A DNA stretch of 54,240 nucleotides from Micromonospora arida (GTDB lineage: Bacteria > Actinomycetota > Actinomycetes > Mycobacteriales > Micromonosporaceae). The stretch is from contig NZ_QGSY01000234.1 of the NCBI RefSeq assembly GCF_003857035.1, positions 1-54,240 on the forward strand, in the 5' to 3' direction. Below, one piece after another: positions 25,568-33,224 of this stretch (positions are counted from its first letter, which is position 1; every line of letters starts with the position of its first letter). The notes under the pieces were generated by a model. That model was not told the origin of the DNA, made no database searches, and saw nothing but the letters and a program-made list of their open reading frames with translations. A program made the position numbers and the translations under genes.

Positions 25568-25833
25568 GCCACCGACCGATACACGGCCACGGAGCCGTTG
25601 TCGGAAACCCGGGTCCAGGTACGTCCGGAGTTGTCGGTGACGGTCACTGTGAGCGGGTCGATGACCGCCGTGACCTTGACCGGCGCGCTGCTGTTGCCCT
25701 GCGCGTCGGTGACCACGATGGTGACGGTCAGCGGTTTGGTGTCGGCGTCCGAGTAGGTGACGGTCAGCAGCATCTGGTCACCCGGCGCGAAGACGGATGC
25801 GTTCAGGGCTGCGGTTGCAGTGGGAGCGGCCAT
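25564..25833 (-). CDS. Small Ig-like-fold protein, possible N-terminal part of the downstream gene
   Basis: An 89-aa product made of beta-strand repeats: MLLTVTYSDADTKPLTVTIV, DAQGNSSAPVKVTAVID and TVTDNSGRTWTRVSDNGSVA. The ATG at 25833 is preceded by GAGAGGG at suitable spacing. It resembles Ig-like modules of phage or surface proteins. It ends at a TGA that overlaps the GTG of the hydrolase-like gene, whose first residues look like the continuation of the same fold. This is either a coupled pair or one gene split by a -1 shift. No signal peptide. Confidence 0.6.
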   Translation of the reverse strand: MAAPTATAALNASVFAPGDQMLLTVTYSDADTKPLTVTIVVTDAQGNSSAPVKVTAVIDPLTVTVTDNSGRTWTRVSDNGSVAVYRSVA

Positions 25834-26357
25834 GTCGGGCCCTCTCTGGCTCGGTCGCCGGGCCTCGGCGCGCGGTTCAGCGACGTCGGACCCGGCGGGG
25901 TCCACAGTGCGAAAGGCCGGCGGGGCACGGGAACGGCAGGCACGACCGGCGGACGGCGCTGCCTGACTGCCGGTGGTGCTGACGTCCGTGTCCCGATGGG
26001 CGGATGCACCGCTGCGGGCGCCCGCAGGGGTGTCGGTGACAGCCACGGCCTGTCGTACGCGTGATCGGCACGGCAGCTGTGCCGTGACCGCCACGGCTTC
26101 GAGGCCGGGCTGGGTGAGGGCGGCACCGGTGCGGACGATGCTGTCCCCATCGGGCCGGAGGATCGGGATGTGGCCCGCCACCCGTCTACCTCCACCTGTC
26201 CCAAGGGTGCTCTACCAGGGGCTTTACCGTCTTGTCCGAATTGTGACAACCTCCGGCAAGGCTCGGCGCGACGGTTACTCGGGCGGCGTGCCGCGTACGG
26301 CCCTTCAGTCACCTTTGAAATGCCGGATATCGTTGTTTCGTCCTTGTATATGGAAGA
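25834..26357. other. 524-nt region without a convincing gene
   Basis: No complete gene is supported. On the minus strand a frame starting at 26181 has about 34 codons with coding-like third-position GC (HIPILRPDGDSIVRTGAALT onward) and then loses that bias; it may be a decayed gene upstream of the Ig-like gene. The part nearest the CMD gene (26215-26357) is more A+T rich than its surroundings. Confidence 0.4.
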
Positions 26358-26798
26358 GTGAGCATCGTGACGACGAATCATCCGGCATCTGCGGCCACAG
26401 ACCCGGGGTACGCCGCCGCGCTGGACACGGCTGAGCGCCTGCTGGGCTTCCGCTTGGAGCGCTTTCTTGGCACCACCCCTGGTGAGCCAGCCAACGGCGC
26501 AGACTTCAAACGGATCGCGACGATGCACGCCTTCGGCGACGTCTGGCCGCGCACCGAGCACCTAGATACACGGACGCGGGCACTGGTGTCCGTCACCATC
26601 GCGGCGACGCTCGGCGTCCTGGAGCCCCTTCGTGGTCAGCTGCGCATCGCGCTCAACGCCGGCGCCACCAAGGAAGAGATCGCCGAAGTCTTTCTTCAGG
26701 TCGCGGCCTACGCTGGCGTAGCACGCGCGTTCGACGGCTACCAGGTCGCGGCCCAGGTCTTCGCAGAGGACCCGGAACGCTCAGGCCCTGGCAAGTAA
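26358..26798 (+). CDS. Carboxymuconolactone decarboxylase (CMD) family protein
   Basis: A 146-aa protein of the AhpD/CMD all-helical fold, usually hexameric. Conserved features are the FGDVWPRTEHLDTRTRALVS helix and the following LRIALNAGATKEEIAEVFLQ plus AAYAGVARAF segments. The AhpD CxxC motif is absent, so it is closer to the gamma-CMD group; the position normally occupied by His before the ALNAG motif appears as Gln (GQLRIALNAG). Role unknown. GTG at 26358 or GTG at 26367 could start it; GGAAG lies just upstream. Upstream DNA is locally A+T rich. Confidence 0.85.
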   Translation: MSIVTTNHPASAATDPGYAAALDTAERLLGFRLERFLGTTPGEPANGADFKRIATMHAFGDVWPRTEHLDTRTRALVSVTIAATLGVLEPLRGQLRIALNAGATKEEIAEVFLQVAAYAGVARAFDGYQVAAQVFAEDPERSGPGK

Positions 26799-26901
26799 GG
26801 TCCGCCGGGATGTCACCCGGCCTCGTACGCGTCACCGTTCGCCCACACCGGCCGCACCATCCCGGCACGATACGACAGGCCAGGGCCGTCGGTGCTGGCC
26901 T

Positions 26902-27456
26902 TCAGTCGAGATGGTCGGCGGGGGCGGTCTGGAGCAGCCAGGCCAGCGGCATCCGCGCCCGCGTCTCGTAGCTGCCGTCCCCGCCCAGCCGGTGCAGGGT
27001 GACCGTCTGGGCGCCGTCCCGATCGACCACCCAGTACTGCGGGATCCCCGCCGACGCGTACTCGCGGACCTTGGTCACGGAGTCCATCGCCTCCGAGCCC
27101 GGCGAGACGATTTCCACGACGAGTACGACGTCGGCGACGGCGGCCCAGACGCTGCGGGACGGCGGCTTACGCCAGACACTCACGTCGGGGATGCGGCCAC
27201 CGTCGCCGTCCGGTCCGGAGATGCGCACACCGACTGCCTGAAGCACCTGCTCGGCGGGCCAACCCGCCACGATCAACCAGGCGAAGAGGCGACTGGCGAT
27301 CATGGCATGTTCCGAATCGGGGGGCGGCATGACCGACAGGACCCCCTCGGGGCTGGTCTCGTAGCGGTGACCGTTCGGGTCGGCGGCGTTCATCGCCGCC
27401 ACGTCGTCGAGCGTCACAACGGCGGGCATGTGCATGCCGACAGCCTCAGCGCTCAT
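26902..27456 (-). CDS. Uma2-family (DUF820) putative endonuclease
   Basis: A 184-aa protein with a PD-(D/E)xK-like nuclease fold. Seen are RIPDVSVWR, the VVEIVSPGSEAMDSVTKVRE segment with the acidic and Lys residues of the active site, and YASAGIPQYWVVD. Uma2 proteins are abundant, mobile and of unknown cellular role in actinobacteria and cyanobacteria. The ATG at 27456 lies 7 nt after a -10 box, giving a leaderless mRNA. No partner gene is evident. Confidence 0.88.
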   Translation of the reverse strand: MSAEAVGMHMPAVVTLDDVAAMNAADPNGHRYETSPEGVLSVMPPPDSEHAMIASRLFAWLIVAGWPAEQVLQAVGVRISGPDGDGGRIPDVSVWRKPPSRSVWAAVADVVLVVEIVSPGSEAMDSVTKVREYASAGIPQYWVVDRDGAQTVTLHRLGGDGSYETRARMPLAWLLQTAPADHLD

Positions 27457-27463
27457 GAGTCAC

Positions 27464-27469
27464 ATCCTA
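27464..27469 (-). promoter_or_regulatory. -10 element of the Uma2 gene
   Basis: Minus-strand TAGGAT (27469-27464) lies 7 nt before the ATG at 27456. Confidence 0.55.
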
Positions 27470-27504
27470 GGTGACCAGCGGCGGCGATCACCGCACCCGT
27501 TGGC

Positions 27505-28524
27505 TCAGCGACGCCGCCGCGCCGGGTCGAGCAGGGCGGGCGGGGTGTCGAACTTCTCGGCTGCGGCGAGGTCGACCCCGGGTGCGACGATCGCGTCGAT
27601 CGCGTCGAGCACGTCGGCCGGGAGCACGGTGTCCGCGGCGGCGAGTTGGGCGTGCAGGTGGTCGATGGTGCGGGGGCCGATGATCGCGCTGGTCACGGCC
27701 GGGTGCGCGGTGACGAACCCGAGTGCGAGCTGGATCAGGGTGAGCCCCGCCTCGTCGGCGACGGTGGCCAGCTGCTCGACGGCGTGGAGCCGGGCCTGGT
27801 TGGCCGGAACGCTGAGGTCGAAGCGGGCGGGCAGGAGCGCCGAGCGGCTGGTGGTGATCTCCCGGCCGGCGCGGATCGCGCCGGAGAGCCAGCCCGAGGC
27901 GAGCGGGCTCCAGGCGAGCACGCCGAGCCCGTACTGCTCGGTTACCGGCAGGACGTGGGCCTCGATCCCCCGTTGCAGGATCGAGTAGCTGGGCTGCTCC
28001 GTGACGTAACGGCCCAGGTGGTGCTCCCGCGCGGCCCACTCGGCCTGCACGATGCGGTACGCGGGGAAGGTCGAGGAGCCGAAGTAACGGATCTTTCCCG
28101 CCCGTTGCAGGTCGGTCAGCGCCGACAGGGTCTCCTCGTCGCTGGTGGTCGGGTCCCACCGGTGGATCTGGTAGAGGTCGACGTGGTCGACGCCGAGGCG
28201 GCGCAGGCTGTTGTCCAACTCGGTGACCAGCCAGCGGCGCGAGCTGCCCCGCTGATTGCGCTCGTCGCCCATCGGCATGCCGGCCTTCGTGGCCAGCACG
28301 ATGTCGTCGCGACGGCCGGCGATGGCCTTGCCGACCAGTTGCTCCGACTCGCCCTGGCTGTACATGTCGGCGGTGTCGATCAGGTTGATCCCGGCCTCCA
28401 GCGCGGCGTCGACGATCGCCGTCGCCTCGCCCTGAGTGGTGTGCCCCAGTTTGCCGAAGTTCATTGCGCCGAGCACGAGGGTGCTGACCTGGACGCCGGT
28501 GCGCCCCAGGGTGCGGTACTGCAT
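27505..28524 (-). CDS. Aldo/keto reductase
   Basis: A 339-aa NADPH-dependent (beta/alpha)8 aldo/keto reductase. It shows MQYRTLGRTGVQVSTLVLGA, INLIDTADMYSQGESE (catalytic Asp and Tyr), the Lys in VLATKAGM, DLYQIHRWD (His) and the late cofactor region SAIIGPRTIDHL. Substrate unknown. The true start is the ATG at 28524, preceded by GGAGGA at 6-nt spacing; the frame is open much further upstream but antisense to the regulator. It is divergent from a TetR gene with two GGAACNNNGTTCC palindromes between them, so it is probably the TetR target. Confidence 0.93.
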   Translation of the reverse strand: MQYRTLGRTGVQVSTLVLGAMNFGKLGHTTQGEATAIVDAALEAGINLIDTADMYSQGESEQLVGKAIAGRRDDIVLATKAGMPMGDERNQRGSSRRWLVTELDNSLRRLGVDHVDLYQIHRWDPTTSDEETLSALTDLQRAGKIRYFGSSTFPAYRIVQAEWAAREHHLGRYVTEQPSYSILQRGIEAHVLPVTEQYGLGVLAWSPLASGWLSGAIRAGREITTSRSALLPARFDLSVPANQARLHAVEQLATVADEAGLTLIQLALGFVTAHPAVTSAIIGPRTIDHLHAQLAAADTVLPADVLDAIDAIVAPGVDLAAAEKFDTPPALLDPARRRR

Positions 28525-28587
28525 GGCTGTTCCTCCACGGAAGGGTGAGGTGACACTGGCCCACAGGCTCTGGCATCCTGAGCAAGT

Positions 28588-28600
28588 GGAACCACGTTCC
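28588..28600. promoter_or_regulatory. TetR-type operator 1, GGAAC-CAC-GTTCC
   Basis: A 13-bp palindrome with 5-bp arms in the divergent AKR/TetR promoter region. An identical-arm copy lies 27 bp downstream. Confidence 0.6.
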
Positions 28601-28614
28601 GCTAAGAACAATCC

Positions 28615-28627
28615 GGAACAGTGTTCC
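28615..28627. promoter_or_regulatory. TetR-type operator 2, GGAAC-AGT-GTTCC
   Basis: Second copy of the palindrome, 30 bp before the TetR start codon. Two copies on a 27-bp pitch suggest cooperative or dual binding by the adjacent regulator. Confidence 0.6.
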
Positions 28628-28656
28628 GTTTGCCAAGTGACGGAGGTAACGGCTCG

Positions 28657-29262
28657 GTGGCCGACATCGACAGCGAATCGGGGAGGTCGACTCCGCGGAA
28701 GCGGGCCGACGCCCGGCGCAACGAGGCGACACTGCTGGACGCCGCCGCCGCGGCCTTCGTCACCTCGGGCGTGGACGCGCCCGTACGCGACATCGCCGCC
28801 CGGGCCGGCGTCGGTGTGGGCACCATCTACCGCCACTTCCCGACCCGCGCCGACCTCATCGTCGCCGTCTACCGGCACCAGGTCGAGGCGTGCGCCGAGG
28901 CAGGCCCGGCGCTGCTGGCCGACAGCGGCACACCACACGCCGCCCTCGCCCAATGGATCGACCTCTTCGTCGACTTCCTGGTCACCAAGCACGGCCTCGC
29001 CGAGGCGCTTCAGTCCGACAACGCGGCCTTCGAGACCCTGCACGCCTACTTCCTGGACCGCCTCGTGCCGGCGTGCGCCCACCTGCTCGACGCCGCTGCC
29101 GCGGCCGGCGAGATCCGCCCCGACGTGACGGCCTTCGAGTTGCTGCGCGGTGTCGGCAATCTCTGCATCGGTGCCGGCGAACCCCGTTACGACGCGCGTC
29201 GCATGGTCGAAATCCTCGTCGCCGGGCTGCGCCAGCACCACCAGGGCACCGGGCCGCGATAG
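28657..29262 (+). CDS. TetR-family transcriptional regulator
   Basis: A 201-aa repressor-type protein. The N-terminal HTH reads LLDAAAAAFVTSGVDAPVRD, then IAARAGVGVGTIYRHFPTRADL. The C-terminal ligand domain is all-helical (TetR_C-type, with VEILVAGLR near the end). I chose the GTG at 28657, which has GGAGG ten nt upstream; a GTG at 28621 lies inside the second operator and is less likely. It probably represses itself and the divergent aldo/keto reductase. The acetyltransferase gene follows 10 nt after its stop. Confidence 0.92.
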   Translation: MADIDSESGRSTPRKRADARRNEATLLDAAAAAFVTSGVDAPVRDIAARAGVGVGTIYRHFPTRADLIVAVYRHQVEACAEAGPALLADSGTPHAALAQWIDLFVDFLVTKHGLAEALQSDNAAFETLHAYFLDRLVPACAHLLDAAAAAGEIRPDVTAFELLRGVGNLCIGAGEPRYDARRMVEILVAGLRQHHQGTGPR

Positions 29263-29265
29263 CTT
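29260..29265 (+). promoter_or_regulatory. -10 element of the acetyltransferase gene
   Basis: TAGCTT, beginning with the TAG stop of the TetR gene, lies 7 nt before the ATG at 29273; leaderless geometry, so the acetyltransferase may have its own promoter. Confidence 0.5.
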
Positions 29266-29272
29266 ATTGATC

Positions 29273-29746
29273 ATGGCGGACTGGGAGCTTCGGCCGGCCT
29301 CGGCGGCGGACGTCGAGGCGGTGGCCGAGTTGCGGGCGGTGGTGCTGCGGGCCGATCTGGAGCGGCTCGGGCGGTACGACGAACAGCGGGTGCGGCAGCG
29401 CCTGCGGGACGGTTTCGCACCGGCGTACACCTGGGTCGTCGAGGTGGACGGCGCGTTCGCCGGCTGCGTGGCGCTGCGGCCCGCTGCGGACGCCCACTGG
29501 CTGGAGCACTTCTACCTGGCCCCGCGGCTACAGGGCAGTGGCATCGGCACGGCCGTGCTGCGCGACCTGCTGGACCGGTGCGACCGCCTCCGCACGCCGG
29601 TGCGGCTGAACGTGCTGCGGGGCAGCCCGGCCCGGAGGCTGTACGAGCGGCACGGATTCACCCTCGACACCGAGGATCCGGTCGACGTGCTCATGGTCCG
29701 CGCACCCAGGAAGATCACCGCCGAGACCCGGACAGTGTCAATGTAA
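29273..29746 (+). CDS. GNAT-family N-acetyltransferase
   Basis: A 157-aa acetyl-CoA-dependent acetyltransferase. The fold signature includes WELRPASAADVEAVAELRAV, the beta4 strand LEHFYLAPRLQGSGIGTAVL with the Q/R-x-x-G-x-G/A acetyl-CoA loop, and RRLYERHGF near the end. Substrate unknown. The start at 29273 is set by the -10 box at 29260; longer frames upstream only read through the TetR gene. Its stop lies inside the palindrome that precedes the HTH gene. Confidence 0.9.
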   Translation: MADWELRPASAADVEAVAELRAVVLRADLERLGRYDEQRVRQRLRDGFAPAYTWVVEVDGAFAGCVALRPAADAHWLEHFYLAPRLQGSGIGTAVLRDLLDRCDRLRTPVRLNVLRGSPARRLYERHGFTLDTEDPVDVLMVRAPRKITAETRTVSM

Positions 29747-29753
29747 CGTTGAC
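29737..29753. promoter_or_regulatory. Palindrome over the HTH-gene promoter
   Basis: GTCAATGTAACGTTGAC has 8-bp arms with one mismatch about a central base. The -10 TAACGT of the HTH gene (29744-29749) sits inside it, six nt before the ATG at 29756. Likely autoregulatory operator. Confidence 0.6.
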
Positions 29754-29755
29754 GG

Positions 29756-30235
29756 ATGACGTCGGAGCTGGATCGGTTGGCGGAGGTCCGCGCTACCCGC
29801 GCTCGGCTGGACGAGCAGGAGCTGGAGATCATCGACCGCGCGCGCCACGACGGTGCAACGTGGGCCCAGATCGCGACGGCGCTCGGCCTCGGCAGCCGGC
29901 AGGCCGCCGAGCAGCGTCGACAACGGCTGGTGGCGGCGCGCTGGTCGCGGCGGCAGCAGCTCGACCTCGGGTTACCCCCGCAGATCGCGGCGCTGCGGGC
30001 GGCGGTCGCCGACCTTGGCCGCTGGATCGGCGCCGATCGGCGGTGGGACAGCCGATTTCGTCGAGCGGCGCTGGTGCGGAGCACCGTGGACGCCGCGTTG
30101 GACGCCGCCCCGGGCTCGCTGTACGCGTTGGCCCTGCTCCTCGCCACCGATCTCGCCGAAGCGGGTGAGCGACTGCCCGCGCCCGCGCGGACCGCCGCAG
30201 CCACGATCGATGCCGCCCTGTCAACGGAGCGTTGA
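29756..30235 (+). CDS. HTH-type regulator-like protein of unknown target
   Basis: A 159-aa protein. The N-terminal part has a sigma/HTH-like segment: EIIDRARHDGATWAQIATAL followed by GLGSRQAAEQRRQRL, a clear helix-turn-helix that recalls proteins labelled HSP18 transcriptional regulators in related genomes (from memory, not checked). The rest is helical with no known domain. It is bracketed by two similar 17-21 bp palindromes, one covering its own promoter and one covering its stop codon upstream of the MFS gene, so it probably regulates itself and the transporter. Confidence 0.75.
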   Translation: MTSELDRLAEVRATRARLDEQELEIIDRARHDGATWAQIATALGLGSRQAAEQRRQRLVAARWSRRQQLDLGLPPQIAALRAAVADLGRWIGADRRWDSRFRRAALVRSTVDAALDAAPGSLYALALLLATDLAEAGERLPAPARTAAATIDAALSTER

Positions 30236-30238
30236 CAG
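30218..30238. promoter_or_regulatory. Second GTCAAC palindrome at the 3' end of the HTH gene
   Basis: CTGTCAACG-GAG-CGTTGACAG is a perfect dyad with 9-bp arms. Its core matches the 29737 palindrome (GTCAAY...RTTGAC). A further GTCAAC half-site is at 30260. It lies about 75 bp upstream of the MFS gene. Confidence 0.6.
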
Positions 30239-30281
30239 GTCTCAGCAGCATTGCCGGCAGTCAACTCAAGGCCGAGGATGT

Positions 30282-30296
30282 GAGTCACCTCGACTC
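30282..30296. promoter_or_regulatory. GAGTC-N5-GACTC dyad before the MFS gene
   Basis: A short perfect-arm dyad 14 bp upstream of the MFS start, in a tract rich in ACTCAA repeats. Possible operator; weak evidence. Confidence 0.3.
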
Positions 30297-30310
30297 AACT
30301 CGGAGCGCTC

Positions 30311-31531
30311 ATGCGTCGCAACGCGGGCCTGTTCGTGGCGATCTCCCTGCTGTCCGGCTTCGGCAGCAGCGCCATGTCCCTGGTCGCCGGCATCTGGATC
30401 CTGGACGTCAGCGGCTCCACCAGCCTCGCCGCCCTCGCCGGGCTCTGCGTCTACGCCCCGGTGCTCGCCGGCCCGTGGCTGGGCGGTCTGCTCGACCGGG
30501 CACCCCGGCGGCCGCTGGTCATCGCCGTCAACCTCATGCTTGCAGCCGCCCTGCTTGCGCTCCTCGCGGTACGCGGGCCGGCGCAGACCTGGCTCATCTT
30601 CGCCGTCTCCTGCGCCTACGGCGTCAGCTACGTGCTGATCGACGCGGGCGAGACGGCGCTGCTGCCGTCGGCACTCGCTCCGACCGAACTCGGCGACGTC
30701 AACGGGTGGCGCTCCAGCGCACAGGAGGGCATGAAACTCGTCGCTCCCCTGGCCGGAGCCGGCCTCTACGCGTGGCGGGGCGGCCACGCGGTCGCCGTCC
30801 TCAGTGCGGCCATGCCGGTCCTGGTCGCCATCCTGTACGCGCTCCTTCGCCTGAACCGTGCGCCCACCGACCGGCCCACCGAACGCGGCGACGGCCCGCG
30901 TACCGGATTGGTGGTCCTGTTCGGACAGCGAGCGACCCGTCTGGCGGTCGCGCTCGCCGCGGTGTCGATCGCCATGTCCGGCTTCACGACGGCGGGAACC
31001 TACGCGATCGTCGTGACCGAGCTACGCCTGCCGACGACATTCCTGGGTGTGCTGGCCAGCGCGCAGGGCGCCGGTTCCATTCTCGGTGGCCTGATCGTGG
31101 GCCGGCTCATCGCGGCACGAGGTCCCGTTGCCGTCGGTGTCGCCGGAACGGCGCTGTTCGCGATCGGCTGCCTGGCGCGCTGCCTGCCGTGGTGGCCGGC
31201 CACAGTCGTCGGGGCGGTGGTGGCCGGCGTCGGGCTGCCCTGGGCCCTGGTCGCGGCGGTGACCGCCGTGCAGACCCACACGCCGTCGGCGCTGCTGGGC
31301 CGGGTCTCCGCGACGGCCAACACCGCGATGTTCGGGCCGCTCGTCGTCGCGATCCCGCTCGGCTCCGCGGCCGTCCACCTCGGCGCCCGCCCGCCGCTCA
31401 TGGCAGCCGCGGCGATCTGCCTGACCGCCGTGGTGGTGGCCACGTTCCGCCGCCGGTCGACGGCACCCGACGAGACGCCGAGCGCGCTCTCGCCGCGCCG
31501 AACGGCTGGGACGGGTCCGGCGAGCCGCTGA
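30311..31531 (+). CDS. Major facilitator superfamily transporter
   Basis: A 406-aa polytopic protein with about 12 hydrophobic helices and the MFS motif A-like loop GPWLGGLLDRAPRRPLVI between helices 2 and 3. It resembles the MFS_3/enterobactin exporter type of efflux proteins with the phrase ISLLSGFGSSAMSLVAGIWI at the N-terminus. Substrate unknown. ATG start with GGAG six nt upstream. It probably answers to the HTH protein encoded upstream. The next gene is convergent and ends 6 nt away. Confidence 0.92.
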   Translation: MRRNAGLFVAISLLSGFGSSAMSLVAGIWILDVSGSTSLAALAGLCVYAPVLAGPWLGGLLDRAPRRPLVIAVNLMLAAALLALLAVRGPAQTWLIFAVSCAYGVSYVLIDAGETALLPSALAPTELGDVNGWRSSAQEGMKLVAPLAGAGLYAWRGGHAVAVLSAAMPVLVAILYALLRLNRAPTDRPTERGDGPRTGLVVLFGQRATRLAVALAAVSIAMSGFTTAGTYAIVVTELRLPTTFLGVLASAQGAGSILGGLIVGRLIAARGPVAVGVAGTALFAIGCLARCLPWWPATVVGAVVAGVGLPWALVAAVTAVQTHTPSALLGRVSATANTAMFGPLVVAIPLGSAAVHLGARPPLMAAAAICLTAVVVATFRRRSTAPDETPSALSPRRTAGTGPASR

Positions 31532-31537
31532 CCGGGT

Positions 31538-32131
31538 TCACCCGCGTACCGGATGGGTCGCCTGGAAGGCGAGTCGACGGTCCGCGTCGGCGGCGATCTC
31601 ATCGAGGATGTCGTCCAGGTCGAGGAAGACCGACCAGCGCTCGCGGCCGGTGGCGTCGGCCAGCCGGTCCACGAGCAGCTCTTCCAGGTCGGTGCCCCGC
31701 TTTCCCTTCCACACCTTGTCGGCGACGCTGACCAGCAGGTCGTCGACGTCGATGCCGTCCTGGTGCCAGGACGCGTGGTCGCGCGCGAACCGGGCCGACG
31801 ACTCGGCGACGCCGTGCTGGAGCAGCAGCTCGTAACCGGCGGGCTCGTGCGCGGAACCGGGCCCGGACAACTCCTCCGGGTGCCGGACCTTGCCGATGTC
31901 GTGGGTGGCGGCGCCGAAGAGCACCGCCTCGCGGTCGAACGGGAGTTGCGGGAACCGGCGCGCCATCGCGTCGGTGAGCTGCGCGGCCACCTCGTGCACG
32001 GCCCGCAGGTGCGCGGCGAGGCGCGGCGGCGCGTCCAGGACCTCCAACAGGGCGACGACCTGGTCGGGCAGGGGCCGTAGCGGCGGGTCCGCGGGTGCGG
32101 TGAGGGCACGGCGCAACGAATCGGACGTCAC
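31538..32131 (-). CDS. HD-domain phosphohydrolase-like protein
   Basis: A 197-aa protein with a metal-binding HD domain: FGAATHDIGKVRHPEE gives the HD doublet, with a further His in ARFARDHASWH and Asp in LLVSVADKVWKGKR. HD proteins hydrolyse nucleotides or phosphodiesters; substrate unknown. GTG start with -10 box TACCCT 7 nt upstream; longer upstream frame is antisense to the sigma factor. It is divergent from the ECF sigma gene. Confidence 0.85.
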   Translation of the reverse strand: MTSDSLRRALTAPADPPLRPLPDQVVALLEVLDAPPRLAAHLRAVHEVAAQLTDAMARRFPQLPFDREAVLFGAATHDIGKVRHPEELSGPGSAHEPAGYELLLQHGVAESSARFARDHASWHQDGIDVDDLLVSVADKVWKGKRGTDLEELLVDRLADATGRERWSVFLDLDDILDEIAADADRRLAFQATHPVRG

Positions 32132-32138
32132 CGCGCCA

Positions 32139-32144
32139 AGGGTA
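32139..32144 (-). promoter_or_regulatory. -10 element of the HD-domain gene
   Basis: Minus-strand TACCCT (32144-32139), 7 nt before the GTG at 32131. Confidence 0.5.
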
Positions 32145-32185
32145 CGACCACCACGCACTCGACAACCGTTCGCCGCCCGCCCGGA

Positions 32186-32191
32186 TACTGT
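32186..32191 (+). promoter_or_regulatory. -10 element of the ECF sigma gene
   Basis: TACTGT lies 6 nt before the ATG at 32198; leaderless geometry. The -35 is unclear. Confidence 0.5.
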
Positions 32192-32197
32192 CTGGTC

Positions 32198-33142
32198 ATG
32201 CCGCTCAGTTCGGACGAGGTCGAGGTGTTCGAGCACTCCAGGGCCCGCCTGGAGGCGATCGCCTATCGCCTGCTGGGCTCGGCCAGCGACGCGGAGGACG
32301 CCGTCCAGGACACTTTCCTGCGCTGGCAGGGCGCCGACCGGGAGCACGTCGAGACGCCCGAGGCGTGGCTGACGAAGGTCCTCACCAACGTGTGCCTCAA
32401 CCAGTTGACGTCGGCGCGGGCCAGGCGGGAGACCTATGTGGGCACGTGGCTGCCCGAGCCGGTCCTCGCCGGGGACCGGATGCTCGGCCCGCTCGACACC
32501 GCCGAGCAGCGCGAGTCGGTCTCGATGGCGGTGCTCACCCTGCTGGAGCGGTTGTCGCCCAACGAACGCGCGGTGTACGTGCTGCGGGAGGCCTTCGGCT
32601 ACTCGCACGGTGAGATCGCCGAGATCCTCGGCATCACCGAGTCGAACTGCCAGCAGACCTACCGGCGTGCCAAGCAGCACGTCACCGCCGAACGGGCCCG
32701 CGCGGAGGTCGACCGGGCCACCGCCCGGAAGATCGTCGCGGAGTTCCTCACGGCGGCCAACAACGGTGAGATCCAGCGGCTGGTGGAGTTGCTGACCGAC
32801 GACGCGACGAGCACCGCCGACGGCGGCGGCAAGATCCCGGCCCGGGCCGCGCCGATCGTCGGCGCGCTGGCGGTGGCGAAGTTCCTGCGTGGCCTGTTCA
32901 AGCCCGCCGACGTCAAACGTGACCTGGTCGGTGGCAGCCCGGCCGTGTACGTCTCCACCGCCAACGGCGCGCCGGCGGTGGTGGTCGTGATCGACGACCG
33001 GGTCATCGGCGTGATGTCGGTGGAGGTGACGCCCGAGGGCGTCGCGGCCATCCACAACCAGGTCAACCCCGACAAGCTCGCCCGTGCCACCCGGCAGTGG
33101 TCTGCCTCGGAGCATGAGGAGCCCACTCTCCACGTCTGGTGA
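32198..33142 (+). CDS. ECF sigma factor with SnoaL-like C-terminal domain (ECF41/SigJ type)
   Basis: A 314-aa sigma factor. Region 2 includes LEAIAYRLLGSASDAEDAVQ and DTFLRW; region 4 includes LSPNERAVYVLREAFGYSHG and EIAEILGITESNCQQTYRRA. Residues about 180-310 form a SnoaL-like (NTF2-fold) extension, the hallmark of the ECF41 group, in which this domain regulates activity in place of an anti-sigma factor. ECF41 genes usually neighbour an oxidoreductase, epimerase or CMD gene; here an NAD(P)/FAD oxidoreductase follows 82 nt later. No anti-sigma gene is present. Confidence 0.92.
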   Translation: MPLSSDEVEVFEHSRARLEAIAYRLLGSASDAEDAVQDTFLRWQGADREHVETPEAWLTKVLTNVCLNQLTSARARRETYVGTWLPEPVLAGDRMLGPLDTAEQRESVSMAVLTLLERLSPNERAVYVLREAFGYSHGEIAEILGITESNCQQTYRRAKQHVTAERARAEVDRATARKIVAEFLTAANNGEIQRLVELLTDDATSTADGGGKIPARAAPIVGALAVAKFLRGLFKPADVKRDLVGGSPAVYVSTANGAPAVVVVIDDRVIGVMSVEVTPEGVAAIHNQVNPDKLARATRQWSASEHEEPTLHVW

Positions 33143-33224
33143 CCCAGGTCATAGCCGACCCCTGTCAGGAATCGCGTCGCTGTCCGGTTCAGGAAGCGAC
33201 CACCACCGAGACAGGAGTGCCACC

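Noticed and set aside
28525..29430. Long N-terminal extension of the aldo/keto reductase
   Set aside because: It is antisense to TetR and the acetyltransferase; the ATG at 28524 has GGAGGA and begins the conserved AKR fold.
33143..33224. ECF41-type promoter (TGTCACA..CGTC) before the oxidoreductase
   Set aside because: TGTCAGG at 33163 and CGTC at 33175 are only 5 nt apart, not the required spacing.
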